From Bacteroidales bacterium (GTDB lineage: Bacteria; Bacteroidota; Bacteroidia; Bacteroidales; UBA932): a DNA stretch of 64,000 nt. The notes beneath the pieces are model-generated. The model was not told where the DNA came from and did not search any database. It saw only the letters and a program-made list of their open reading frames with translations. Below, one piece after another: positions 45,676 to 53,785 of this stretch (positions within the stretch are counted from its first letter, which is position 1; each line of letters opens with the position of its first letter). The DNA lies in NCBI GenBank assembly GCA_017634595.1, contig JAGBNC010000036.1, forward strand, positions 186,001 through 250,000, in the 5' to 3' direction. The position numbers and the translations under genes were made by a program.

Positions 45676-46746
45676 CTAAAAACATTTGAGGCAGCTCGGA
45701 AGCGCCGGTTTCATAAGCTTCTCTTTATTGATACCAAGGTACTTAGCATCGGGATCATATTCCACTCCCATCTTGTCCAGAAGGGGCTCGACAGCCACCT
45801 GGTGTATCTGCAGGCCAAGGTCCCAAGGGTCGTAACCCAGCACCAGACCTGCAAGTTCTTCGTAGGTAAACACAGGTATTCCGAAGCCATTTTGCCCATA
45901 GGTCTTGCCTGTCTGTTCGGAGATCACATACTGCCAGCGGTCAAGGAAATACGGGCAGCCGGGACAATTGGTTATAATGGCGTCAGGATGATATGGCTCC
46001 ATAGACTCGAACTTCTTGTAAGTGTTCGAGACACTGTAGCCCCGGTTGGCCTTCACCATGTACTGTCGGAAACCAAAACCGCAGCAATGCCGGCGCTCCG
46101 GATAGTCTATCACCTCGCCGCCCCATGAGTCAACCATACCGCTCAGGACGCAAGGGTACTCGGCACCGCCTATTCCCTTGTGAGGGAACATTTTAGAATA
46201 ATGGCAGCCAATATGTTCCACAATCTTCAGTGGCTTCCCGGTACGGACATCGACCAGCCTGTACTTGGCCCGTTCAGCAATTTCGTTGCGGAATTTGTAC
46301 ACAAGGTCGCTGGCATGGGCTACATATTCAGGCTTTTCAAACTCGCGCCTGGTGGCTTTCCAGAGATTCTCGCGTATGCGCGCTTCAAGCTCGGGGAACT
46401 CCCTCCAGGTCTCCAGTATCTCGGTATAATTGCCGAAGGACGTGATGCATGAGGTCACGAGGTTCTTGTATCCCGCTTCGGTCATAAGCGCAAACTGACG
46501 GGCTACAATGGTCATAGCCGTCTCCTGCGGTATGGTGTCGCAGTGGTAGGCTATGCCACCGCAGGTAGTATGGTGCTCGCTTTCATAGATATCCTTTCCC
46601 AGAAGGTCCCTGCAGATTGCGAGGAAGTACTTCTCCGATGCCGGGAAGAAGCTCTGACGGATACAGCTGCGCACATAAAACCAGCCGTCGGATGGTATCT
46701 CTTTCTGGTAATCGGACCAGATCTTCTGCTTGCCCTGATATATCAT
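45676..46746 (-). CDS. HdrB-like CCG-domain subunit
   Basis: A 356-residue protein with two CCG-type regions. The second is complete: HIGCHYS, RHCCGFGFRQ and NCPGCPYF, expected to bind a non-cubane [4Fe-4S] cluster where disulfides are reduced. The first is degenerate: it reads TTCGGIAYH where CCG is expected, and TSCITSF in place of CxxC. In Hdr complexes HdrB is the catalytic subunit. The natural disulfide here is unknown, since Bacteroidales do not make coenzyme M or B. Second gene of the operon. Confidence 0.85.
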   Translation of the reverse strand: MIYQGKQKIWSDYQKEIPSDGWFYVRSCIRQSFFPASEKYFLAICRDLLGKDIYESEHHTTCGGIAYHCDTIPQETAMTIVARQFALMTEAGYKNLVTSCITSFGNYTEILETWREFPELEARIRENLWKATRREFEKPEYVAHASDLVYKFRNEIAERAKYRLVDVRTGKPLKIVEHIGCHYSKMFPHKGIGGAEYPCVLSGMVDSWGGEVIDYPERRHCCGFGFRQYMVKANRGYSVSNTYKKFESMEPYHPDAIITNCPGCPYFLDRWQYVISEQTGKTYGQNGFGIPVFTYEELAGLVLGYDPWDLGLQIHQVAVEPLLDKMGVEYDPDAKYLGINKEKLMKPALPSCLKCF

Positions 46747-46749
46747 TAT

Positions 46750-47448
46750 CTATTCTTCGTTATTGAAATGACCGGGAGAACAATGGCTGAAAGTATATTC
46801 AGCATACTCATCCATATCCATCCCCATTTGCTCTGCCTTGGCCTTGGAATACTTTTCCACCAATTCCATACGTTCGGCTCCGCCGGTGACCTCGAATATT
46901 GCCTTAAGCTCGTCCAGGTCTTCTTGAGGGATATGCCGGAGCACCCCCGGGCCTTTTCCTTGATAGTTGGCTCCCAGACGGCCATAGACTTGCTTTTTAT
47001 TGTTCAGAACCCACTCGAATACGGGGCCAGATTCCGGATGATCGCTATAGGAAAACGTTTCAGGATGGACGCAGTAACCGTAGTTGAGGACATTGCCGTT
47101 AATGGCTTTTGTGAGCGGATAAATCTGACGTCCCTTTTCAGACTCGGTGAAAAAACCGAGGCGGATGCTCAAGTCTCTAAGGGCCATCACCACAAGCCCG
47201 GGGCCGTTTTTACGCGGGCAGCGGGTCACGCAGCTCATGCACTCGCCGCAGTACCATATCGTCTCGCTTTTAAGCAAAGCCTCGATAGCATCGTTATCCT
47301 TGGTCTGGACTATTGACACTATCTTCCGGGGGTCGTACCGGTAGAACTCAGCTGCAGGGCAAATGGCAGTACAGGTGCCACAGTTAATGCAGGTGTGGAA
47401 ACCTTCTTTAAAACGGTAGTCCTTATTTAGCTCCTCAAAGTAATTCAT
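46750..47448 (-). CDS. HdrC-like Fe-S subunit with C-terminal extension
   Basis: A 232-residue protein, the first gene of the hdr-like operon. Two [4Fe-4S] motifs, CINCGTCTAICPA and CGECMSCVTRCPR, lie in the first 85 residues, with the PRKIV and SIWYCGEC-type spacing of HdrC (here TIWYCGECM). The remaining 140 residues are not part of the ordinary HdrC domain (PLTKAINGNVLNYG and a charged helical end). It is 3 bases before the HdrB-like gene. The promoter TATCTTTG lies 47 bases upstream. Confidence 0.85.
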   Translation of the reverse strand: MNYFEELNKDYRFKEGFHTCINCGTCTAICPAAEFYRYDPRKIVSIVQTKDNDAIEALLKSETIWYCGECMSCVTRCPRKNGPGLVVMALRDLSIRLGFFTESEKGRQIYPLTKAINGNVLNYGYCVHPETFSYSDHPESGPVFEWVLNNKKQVYGRLGANYQGKGPGVLRHIPQEDLDELKAIFEVTGGAERMELVEKYSKAKAEQMGMDMDEYAEYTFSHCSPGHFNNEE

Positions 47449-47495
47449 TATCCGATAGCTGTGAACGGGCTCAAATCGCCGCTAAATTGTTGTCG

Positions 47496-47503
47496 CAAAG
47501 ATA
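47496..47503 (-). promoter_or_regulatory. Promoter element TATCTTTG of the hdr-like operon
   Basis: Minus-strand TAnnTTTG match 47 bases before the first HdrC-like ATG. Confidence 0.65.
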
Positions 47504-47758
47504 TAAAATTAATTTTAGGACTCATAGAGTTTCGGTTCGATGGGGTAAAAGATTCTTTCCAGGTCCCTACGCCATCCACTTTTCACCCGCACTGGGCACC
47601 ACAAAAGATATTGATAATCAATTTATTACACACTAGCACCCAGAGCACATAATCCACTTTAACGAAATGGATCCGCCCACCTACGCGCGTTAATCTATAA
47701 CTTTATAGCAGCGAGAACAAAGCGAACAACTAATAAACCAATTTTTAATATCCAGTCT
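47504..47758 (+). other. Non-coding region upstream of the polysaccharide utilisation locus
   Basis: About 255 bases with no gene. It contains a palindromic ATTGATAATCAAT near 47610 and an imperfect promoter-like TAACTTTA near 47698, followed by an AT-rich leader. No perfect TAnnTTTG was found for susC, as expected if a dedicated activator is needed. Confidence 0.4.
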
Positions 47759-50734
47759 ATGAAAAGAATCCTTGCATTCGTAATGATGCTTCTAAGCATA
47801 GCAGCCTATGCTCAGAAGCGCACCATAACGGGCACGGTAGTAGATGGGGCAGGTTACCCGGTCATCGGTTTGATGGTCCTGGAACATGGCACCCAGAACG
47901 GAGCCGTGACCGGTACAGACGGACAATATTCCATCAGTGTGAGCGGCCCTTCCGCCGTCCTGGTTTTCGATGCTCTTGGCTATACCACCGTGACCGAAAC
48001 CGTGGGAGACCGCTCCGTCATTAACGTTACGGTAGCCGAAGAGGCCCTGACACTGGATGCAGTCGTGGCCATAGGATATGGTTCGGTGAGAAAGAAAGAC
48101 CTCACCACCGCCGTTTCTATCGTCTCCACCGAAGATGTCAATTTGCGACCCGTGACGGAGGCATCCGGCCTTATCCAGGGCAAGGTGGCCGGTGTGCAGG
48201 TACAGCAGACTTCCGGCCAGCCCGGTTCCGGCATGACCGTCCGTGTCCGTGGCGCCAGCTCCATCTCCTCGTCCAATGACCCGCTCTATGTGGTGGACGG
48301 TGTCCCCGTGGGCGAAGGCGGCTATGCCATCGCCTACCTATCCCCCAACGACATTGAGAGCATGCAGATCTTGAAAGATGCATCCTCCGCTGCCATCTAC
48401 GGTTCCAGAGCCGCCAATGGTGTAGTGCTCATCAACACTAAACAGGGCTCCAGGAACCAAGCTCCACACATCAGCTTCTCCTGCTTCGTGGGCCTGAACT
48501 CGGTGCCCAAGACCTTCCGCGTGATGAACACCGAAGAATACCGAGAGTACGCCAAAGAGTTCAATATCAACGTCCCCGAGACGGAGACCGACAAGCATGA
48601 CTGGGCCAAGGAAACCTTCAAAGTGGGTGTGAACCAGAACTACCAGATCGGCGTTTCCGGAGGCACCGACAAGATCCGCTACTACCTGGGAGCAGGTTAC
48701 AACAACGAGTCCGGTGTGCTTCCGGTGTCCTTTGCCAAGCGTGTGAATACGCGCGCAAGCTTTGACGTAGATCTATACAAATGGCTCACCGTGGGCACCA
48801 ACATCGCCTACTCTTCCTACAAGAGCAACGGCATCATCTCGGGTACAGGTGCCAACCGCGCCGGTGTGGTCCTGTCGGTGGTGAACACCCCCACCTATGT
48901 CGAAATCTGGGCCGACGAAGCCCACACCATGTACAACTCCAATTTCTATGGCTTGGGCGGCTACACACACCCGCTGGAGAACCTGGCCCGCAGCGAGAAC
49001 AATTTCTCCTCCACCGACCGCGCCATCATGAGCGCCTTTGCCCAGATCAACTTCTCTAAACACCTGAATTTCAAGAGCACAGTTTCCATGGACCGCCGCT
49101 GGGTGCACAGCTACTCCTTCCTGGACCCGCTCAAGACCTCCTACGGCCGCACACAGCACGGCGAGGCCTCCGACAGCCGCAGCGACGACCGGCGCATGGT
49201 GTACGACAACATCCTTACCTACGCTAATACTTTTGCCGAAAAACACAATCTGGAAGTGATGGGCGGCACCTCCGCCACCACCTCTGACTGGCAGCAGCTG
49301 AGCGCTTCCCGCAGCCACTTCTCCCCGGAGTACGGCAATGCCATATGGGGCCTGAACGGCGGTAACAAAGGCGGTCTCCGCGGCCAGAGCACCGGCTGGG
49401 CCAAGTGGACAATCCTCTCCTTCCTGGGCCGCGCCGCGTACAACTTCGACAGCAGATACTACCTTACCGTCAACTTCCGCGCTGACGGCTCATCCAAGCT
49501 TGCACCCGGCCACAAATGGGGTTTCTTCCCCTCCGCATCGGCCGCCTGGCGCATTTCTGCCGAAGATTTCCTGAGCGACGCCGAATGGCTTACCGACCTT
49601 AAACTCCGCGTGGGTTGGGGCCAGCAAGGCAACCAGTCCGGACTGGGCGACTATGCCTGGGTGCAGACTTACAACACCAACTACTTCGACTGGACCAAAA
49701 CCGAGTTCGCCGACGCGGTGCCCACCATTGGCGACATTTCTTCCATGGGTAACAAGGACCTCACCTGGGAGACGACGACCCAGACAAACGTTGGTATTGA
49801 CTATTCCATGTTCGGAGGCCGCCTGTCCGGTACCATTGACGCTTATTACAAGAAGACCGACAACCTGCTCATGTGGGTTCCCATGCCTTCTCCCTATCCG
49901 TCCCTGTACCGCAATGAGGGCGCCATGAGCAACTGGGGTTTGGAATTCGCAGTATCCGCCACCCCCGTGGTAAAGAACGGCTTTGAGTGGCGCACCGACT
50001 TCAACATTTCCCTCAACCGCAACCGGCTGGAGAAACTGACCATACGCCCCGTCTATACCTACGGCAACGTGGGAGACCAGCTGGGAGACTCGGTAATCCG
50101 CCTGGAAGTAGGTCGTCCGCTGTCAAACTTCTACGGCTACCAGACCGAAGGCATTGATCCGGAGACCGGCCTGGTCATCTATAAGGACTTGGACAACAAC
50201 GCCGTAATCAACGACTCCGATAAGACATGGATAGGCGACGCCAACCCGTCATTCATCTTCGGCTGGACCAACAATCTCGCCTACAAGGGCCTAAGCCTCA
50301 ACCTGCTTTTCACCGGCAGCGTCGGCAACAAGATATTCAATGTGTCCAAGATTGACATGATAGGCATGCGCAATGGTGCCAACCAGTTGCACGATGCAGT
50401 GCGCCGCTGGAGGATCCCCGGCCAGATAACCGACATTCCCAAGGCAGGAGAGCCGGACAACGTGAAGGCCTCCGACATGTGGGTGGAAGACGGTTCATAC
50501 CTGAAACTCAAGAACATCACCCTCTCTTACGACATTACCGGCAAATGGCTCCGCAAAGCCAACATTGCCCGTATCCAGCCATATGTAACCCTGGCCAACT
50601 TCGTGACCTTCACCAAGTATAGCGGCTACGACCCCGAAGTGAGCCAGAACACCGACGCTACGTCAATGGGGCTGGACTTCGGTACCTATCCCAACAACCG
50701 CAACGTCACCTTTGGCGTAAATGTAGATTTCTAA
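47759..50734 (+). CDS. susC: SusC/RagA-type TonB-dependent outer-membrane transporter
   Basis: A 991-residue outer-membrane importer for oligosaccharides. A signal peptide (ILAFVMMLLSIAAYA) precedes a carboxypeptidase-regulatory-like domain (about 22-105, TITGTVVDGAGYPVIG) and a plug domain (PVTEASGLIQGKVAGVQVQQ, VRVRGASSISSSNDPLYVVD, SAAIYGSRAANGV). The rest is a 22-strand barrel ending in FGVNVDF. It pairs with the SusD lipoprotein 13 bases downstream, which acts as its lid. First gene of the locus. Confidence 0.95.
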   Translation: MKRILAFVMMLLSIAAYAQKRTITGTVVDGAGYPVIGLMVLEHGTQNGAVTGTDGQYSISVSGPSAVLVFDALGYTTVTETVGDRSVINVTVAEEALTLDAVVAIGYGSVRKKDLTTAVSIVSTEDVNLRPVTEASGLIQGKVAGVQVQQTSGQPGSGMTVRVRGASSISSSNDPLYVVDGVPVGEGGYAIAYLSPNDIESMQILKDASSAAIYGSRAANGVVLINTKQGSRNQAPHISFSCFVGLNSVPKTFRVMNTEEYREYAKEFNINVPETETDKHDWAKETFKVGVNQNYQIGVSGGTDKIRYYLGAGYNNESGVLPVSFAKRVNTRASFDVDLYKWLTVGTNIAYSSYKSNGIISGTGANRAGVVLSVVNTPTYVEIWADEAHTMYNSNFYGLGGYTHPLENLARSENNFSSTDRAIMSAFAQINFSKHLNFKSTVSMDRRWVHSYSFLDPLKTSYGRTQHGEASDSRSDDRRMVYDNILTYANTFAEKHNLEVMGGTSATTSDWQQLSASRSHFSPEYGNAIWGLNGGNKGGLRGQSTGWAKWTILSFLGRAAYNFDSRYYLTVNFRADGSSKLAPGHKWGFFPSASAAWRISAEDFLSDAEWLTDLKLRVGWGQQGNQSGLGDYAWVQTYNTNYFDWTKTEFADAVPTIGDISSMGNKDLTWETTTQTNVGIDYSMFGGRLSGTIDAYYKKTDNLLMWVPMPSPYPSLYRNEGAMSNWGLEFAVSATPVVKNGFEWRTDFNISLNRNRLEKLTIRPVYTYGNVGDQLGDSVIRLEVGRPLSNFYGYQTEGIDPETGLVIYKDLDNNAVINDSDKTWIGDANPSFIFGWTNNLAYKGLSLNLLFTGSVGNKIFNVSKIDMIGMRNGANQLHDAVRRWRIPGQITDIPKAGEPDNVKASDMWVEDGSYLKLKNITLSYDITGKWLRKANIARIQPYVTLANFVTFTKYSGYDPEVSQNTDATSMGLDFGTYPNNRNVTFGVNVDF

Positions 50735-50747
50735 ACATGGCAAGCTT

Positions 50748-52277
50748 ATGAAAAAGATATATATCGCATTTGCAAGCGTTCTCGTACTCTCTGCCTGCAC
50801 TTTGGACCTCTTCCCCATCACGGCCTACAACGAGGCCAATGTGGAACTTACCGGCGACGAATCAGGCAACACATCCCAGTATAACACCCGCTCCGATATG
50901 GAGGGTCTGCGCAATTCCTTGTACAATTCCTGGGTTAAGGACATTCAGGAAATGGGTCTGGAAGACTGGCTTGTTTACTCGGAAACGCGCGCCGACAACG
51001 CCTACTGCGGCACTTCCACCCCTGAAATCATGGCCCTGGAAGGCAACAAGCAGGACGGCACCAACAAGAACATCACCCGCGACTGGAACTGGTATCAGCG
51101 CCAGGTATCCAACGCCAACCAGATTATTTGCAATATAGACCGTATTGCCGAGACAGATGCCAGCTTGAGCAGCGCCGAACGCGACCAGTGGAAGGCGGAA
51201 GCCATGATCTGGCGCGCTTTCTGCTTTTTCCGCCTCACCCTGTTGTGGGGAGACGCACCCATGGTGCTCTCCATCCCGCCGGCCATTAACGCTGCCAACG
51301 TGGAAGAGGTGTATCCCCTCTACTTTCCTGACCGCGTGCCGCTGGAGCAGGTGTATGCCAAACTCGTAGAAGACCTGACCTGGGCTGCGCAGTTCGCGCC
51401 TAAGGTGAATGCCGCCAACAAGATGCTCATGTCCGATGCCTTTGCCAAGGGCTTGCTGGCCCGTGTATATGCGGAGAATACGCCCCTGCGCGACTGGGAC
51501 AAAGTAGCTCGTTACTGCTCAGATGTAGAGGGCATGGGCTTCTCGCTGGAACCAAAGTACGCCGACCTTTGGGCCTACGAGCCCGGTGACAATGGAGATG
51601 CCCGCCGCAACAGTCCCGAATCGATCTTCGAAGTCCAGTGGGTTTCCAAGTCCAGCGGAAACTGGGTGTACATGATGTACCACCGCAATGCCTACAATCC
51701 CAACGACAACTTCTCCTGGGCCAAATGGACCACCCCGTCCCGCAACCTGATCAAGGCCTACCAGGACGAGGGAGACTCGGAACGCCTAAACGCCTCCGTG
51801 ATTTGGGATTCCTGCAGCTGGAGCAACTATTATGAGTCGGACCATTACGCATTCATGCACAAGATGCCCACCAATGTGAGCAGCATCCTGGTAATGCGTC
51901 TGGCCGAAATCTACCTGCTGCATGCTGAAGCACTGGCCTGCACCAACGACCTTGCCGGTGCTGCCTCTTACGTGAACAAGGTTCGTGAACGCGTCCACCT
52001 GGATCCCATCGCCACGCCCGCGTCCCAAGACCAGGCCATCGACCTCATTCTCAAGGAGCGCCGGCTGGAACTGGCCTTCGAGGGCTTCCGTTTCTTTGAC
52101 CTGGTGCGCCATTCAACCCCGGAGAACGACCGCATCAAGAAGGTGCACGACGCTATGAATGCTGAAGACAGCTACTGGCAGAAGCGCATTCCGATGGATC
52201 CTACGCACTACCTGTTGCCGGTTCCCACCGAAGCTCTGGACAACAACCCCAACCTGTCCCAAAATGCCGGTTACTAG
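50748..52277 (+). CDS. susD: SusD/RagB-type surface glycan-binding lipoprotein
   Basis: A 509-residue lipoprotein (signal peptide and lipobox LSAC). The SusD N-terminal helical domain runs from about residue 20 to 230. The TPR-like region includes WRAFCFFRLTLLWGDAPMVL, and the C-terminal part carries RLAEIYLLHAEALA and the conserved LILKERRLELAFEGFRFFDL. It holds glycans at the cell surface for SusC. Its sequence places it with SusD proteins; the ligand is inferred from the adjacent GH30 enzyme. Confidence 0.94.
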   Translation: MKKIYIAFASVLVLSACTLDLFPITAYNEANVELTGDESGNTSQYNTRSDMEGLRNSLYNSWVKDIQEMGLEDWLVYSETRADNAYCGTSTPEIMALEGNKQDGTNKNITRDWNWYQRQVSNANQIICNIDRIAETDASLSSAERDQWKAEAMIWRAFCFFRLTLLWGDAPMVLSIPPAINAANVEEVYPLYFPDRVPLEQVYAKLVEDLTWAAQFAPKVNAANKMLMSDAFAKGLLARVYAENTPLRDWDKVARYCSDVEGMGFSLEPKYADLWAYEPGDNGDARRNSPESIFEVQWVSKSSGNWVYMMYHRNAYNPNDNFSWAKWTTPSRNLIKAYQDEGDSERLNASVIWDSCSWSNYYESDHYAFMHKMPTNVSSILVMRLAEIYLLHAEALACTNDLAGAASYVNKVRERVHLDPIATPASQDQAIDLILKERRLELAFEGFRFFDLVRHSTPENDRIKKVHDAMNAEDSYWQKRIPMDPTHYLLPVPTEALDNNPNLSQNAGY

Positions 52278-52278
52278 T

Positions 52279-53781
52279 ATGAAACGAATCATCCCCATAG
52301 CCCTCTCCTGCTTCCTGGCCTTCTGTTCCTGCTCTTGCAGAAACAAGGAGAATCAGCAGCCCGCACCTCCGGTGGATAATAAACCCGAGACGCCCGTCAA
52401 CTACGACGCCACCATCTGGACCACCACATTCGACCGCTCAAAGGCTTTCGAGCGCTCCGGCGTCAACTTTGGCAAGGCGGCCACCATGTCTCCAAACGTA
52501 GTGCGCCTGACCGGCGACCGTTACCAGACAATTGACGGATTCGGTCTGGCCATTACCCAGGCATCTTGCTACAACCTGCTCAAGATGAGCCCAAACGACC
52601 GTACTGCCATCCTTACTGAGTTGTTCAGCCCCACCGATGGTGCTGGGTCCTCCCTTATCCGCGTGTGCATCGGCGGTTCCGACTTTTCCATGGATGAGTA
52701 CACCTGGTGCGACACCAAGGGCATAGAAAACTTTGCCATTCATCCATCCGAGTACCAGTATCTCTTCCCCATCCTGGATGAGATTTACCGCATAAATCCA
52801 CAGGTAGAGATCATTGGATCGCCTTGGAGCTGTCCACGCTGGATGAAAATGGGCGTGGACAATTCAGGGGCATACGAAAGCTGGACCTCGGGCCGGCTGA
52901 ACCCTGCATATTATGCCGATTATGCCACTTATTTCGTGAAGTGGATACAGGCCATGCAGCAGCGCGGCTACAAGGTCATGGGCGTAACCCTGCAGAACGA
53001 GCCACTGAACCACGGCAACTCCATGAGCCTGTACATGCCCTGGCAAGACCAGTTGGCACTCCTGAAAGTGGTAGGCCCGGCCTTTGAAAACGCAGGGCTG
53101 GGAGATGTAAAAATCATGATCTTCGACCACAACTACAACTACGACAACGTGGACAGCCAGCGCCGTTATCCGCTGAATATCTTTTCAGACCCGGCAGCCT
53201 CCAAATATGCTGCCGGATCGGCCTGGCACAACTACGGCGGCTCCGTCAGCGAACTGGATGCCATCCACACTGCCGCTCCCGACAAGGGAATATGGTTTAC
53301 TGAGGCGTCGATCGGCGAATGGAATTACAAGAGACTTGGCTTCGGCGGCCAGTTGCAGGAAGACTTCCGCGAGATTATTCTGGGGACACTGAAGCGTTAC
53401 GGCAAAGGTGTCACCCTATGGAACATGATGTTGGACGATGAGGGCAAGCCATACCGTCCCGGCGGCTGCAGCACTTGCTACGGCGCCGTATCCGTAAGCC
53501 ACATCTCCTACGCCCTCAGCAGCCTTGACCGCAAGAGCCACTGGTATGACGTGTTGCACACATCGGCCGTAATCAAGAAAGGTGCTGTCCGTGTAGGGAC
53601 GGAGGGCTACACCGCCACCGGCGTCAGTTACCTGGCTTTCAGCAATCCAGACAATAGCACCGGCGTCATCTTTTTGAACGAGAGCAGCACCGACCAGCAG
53701 TTCGTCTTTGCCTCAAGTGCCCGCTCCGTTTCTGTCAAAGTACCGGCAAAGTCCGTTGTTTCAGCAATTTGGAATGATTAA
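52279..53781 (+). CDS. GH30 family glycoside hydrolase lipoprotein (probable beta-1,6-glucanase)
   Basis: A 500-residue surface lipoprotein (cysteine-rich lipobox region FCSCSC). The GH30 fold starts at QTIDGFGLAITQAS. The acid/base Glu is E241 in GVTLQNEPLN and the nucleophile is E342 in GIWFTEASIGEWNY. SPWSCPRWMKM is a family marker. The GH30 clan includes glucosylceramidases, xylanases and endo-beta-1,6-glucanases. The neighbouring SusCD and binding protein match loci for beta-1,6-glucan, which I infer as substrate. The start is the ATG 1 base after the susD stop; an upstream in-frame extension lies in susD. Confidence 0.88.
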   Translation: MKRIIPIALSCFLAFCSCSCRNKENQQPAPPVDNKPETPVNYDATIWTTTFDRSKAFERSGVNFGKAATMSPNVVRLTGDRYQTIDGFGLAITQASCYNLLKMSPNDRTAILTELFSPTDGAGSSLIRVCIGGSDFSMDEYTWCDTKGIENFAIHPSEYQYLFPILDEIYRINPQVEIIGSPWSCPRWMKMGVDNSGAYESWTSGRLNPAYYADYATYFVKWIQAMQQRGYKVMGVTLQNEPLNHGNSMSLYMPWQDQLALLKVVGPAFENAGLGDVKIMIFDHNYNYDNVDSQRRYPLNIFSDPAASKYAAGSAWHNYGGSVSELDAIHTAAPDKGIWFTEASIGEWNYKRLGFGGQLQEDFREIILGTLKRYGKGVTLWNMMLDDEGKPYRPGGCSTCYGAVSVSHISYALSSLDRKSHWYDVLHTSAVIKKGAVRVGTEGYTATGVSYLAFSNPDNSTGVIFLNESSTDQQFVFASSARSVSVKVPAKSVVSAIWND

Positions 53782-53785
53782 AGAT

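Noticed and set aside
44653-47448. Electron-bifurcating Hdr complex as in methanogens
   Set aside because: The HdrA-like protein lacks the extra Fe-S domains of bifurcating HdrA, and no MvhD, hydrogenase or formate dehydrogenase gene is present in the window.
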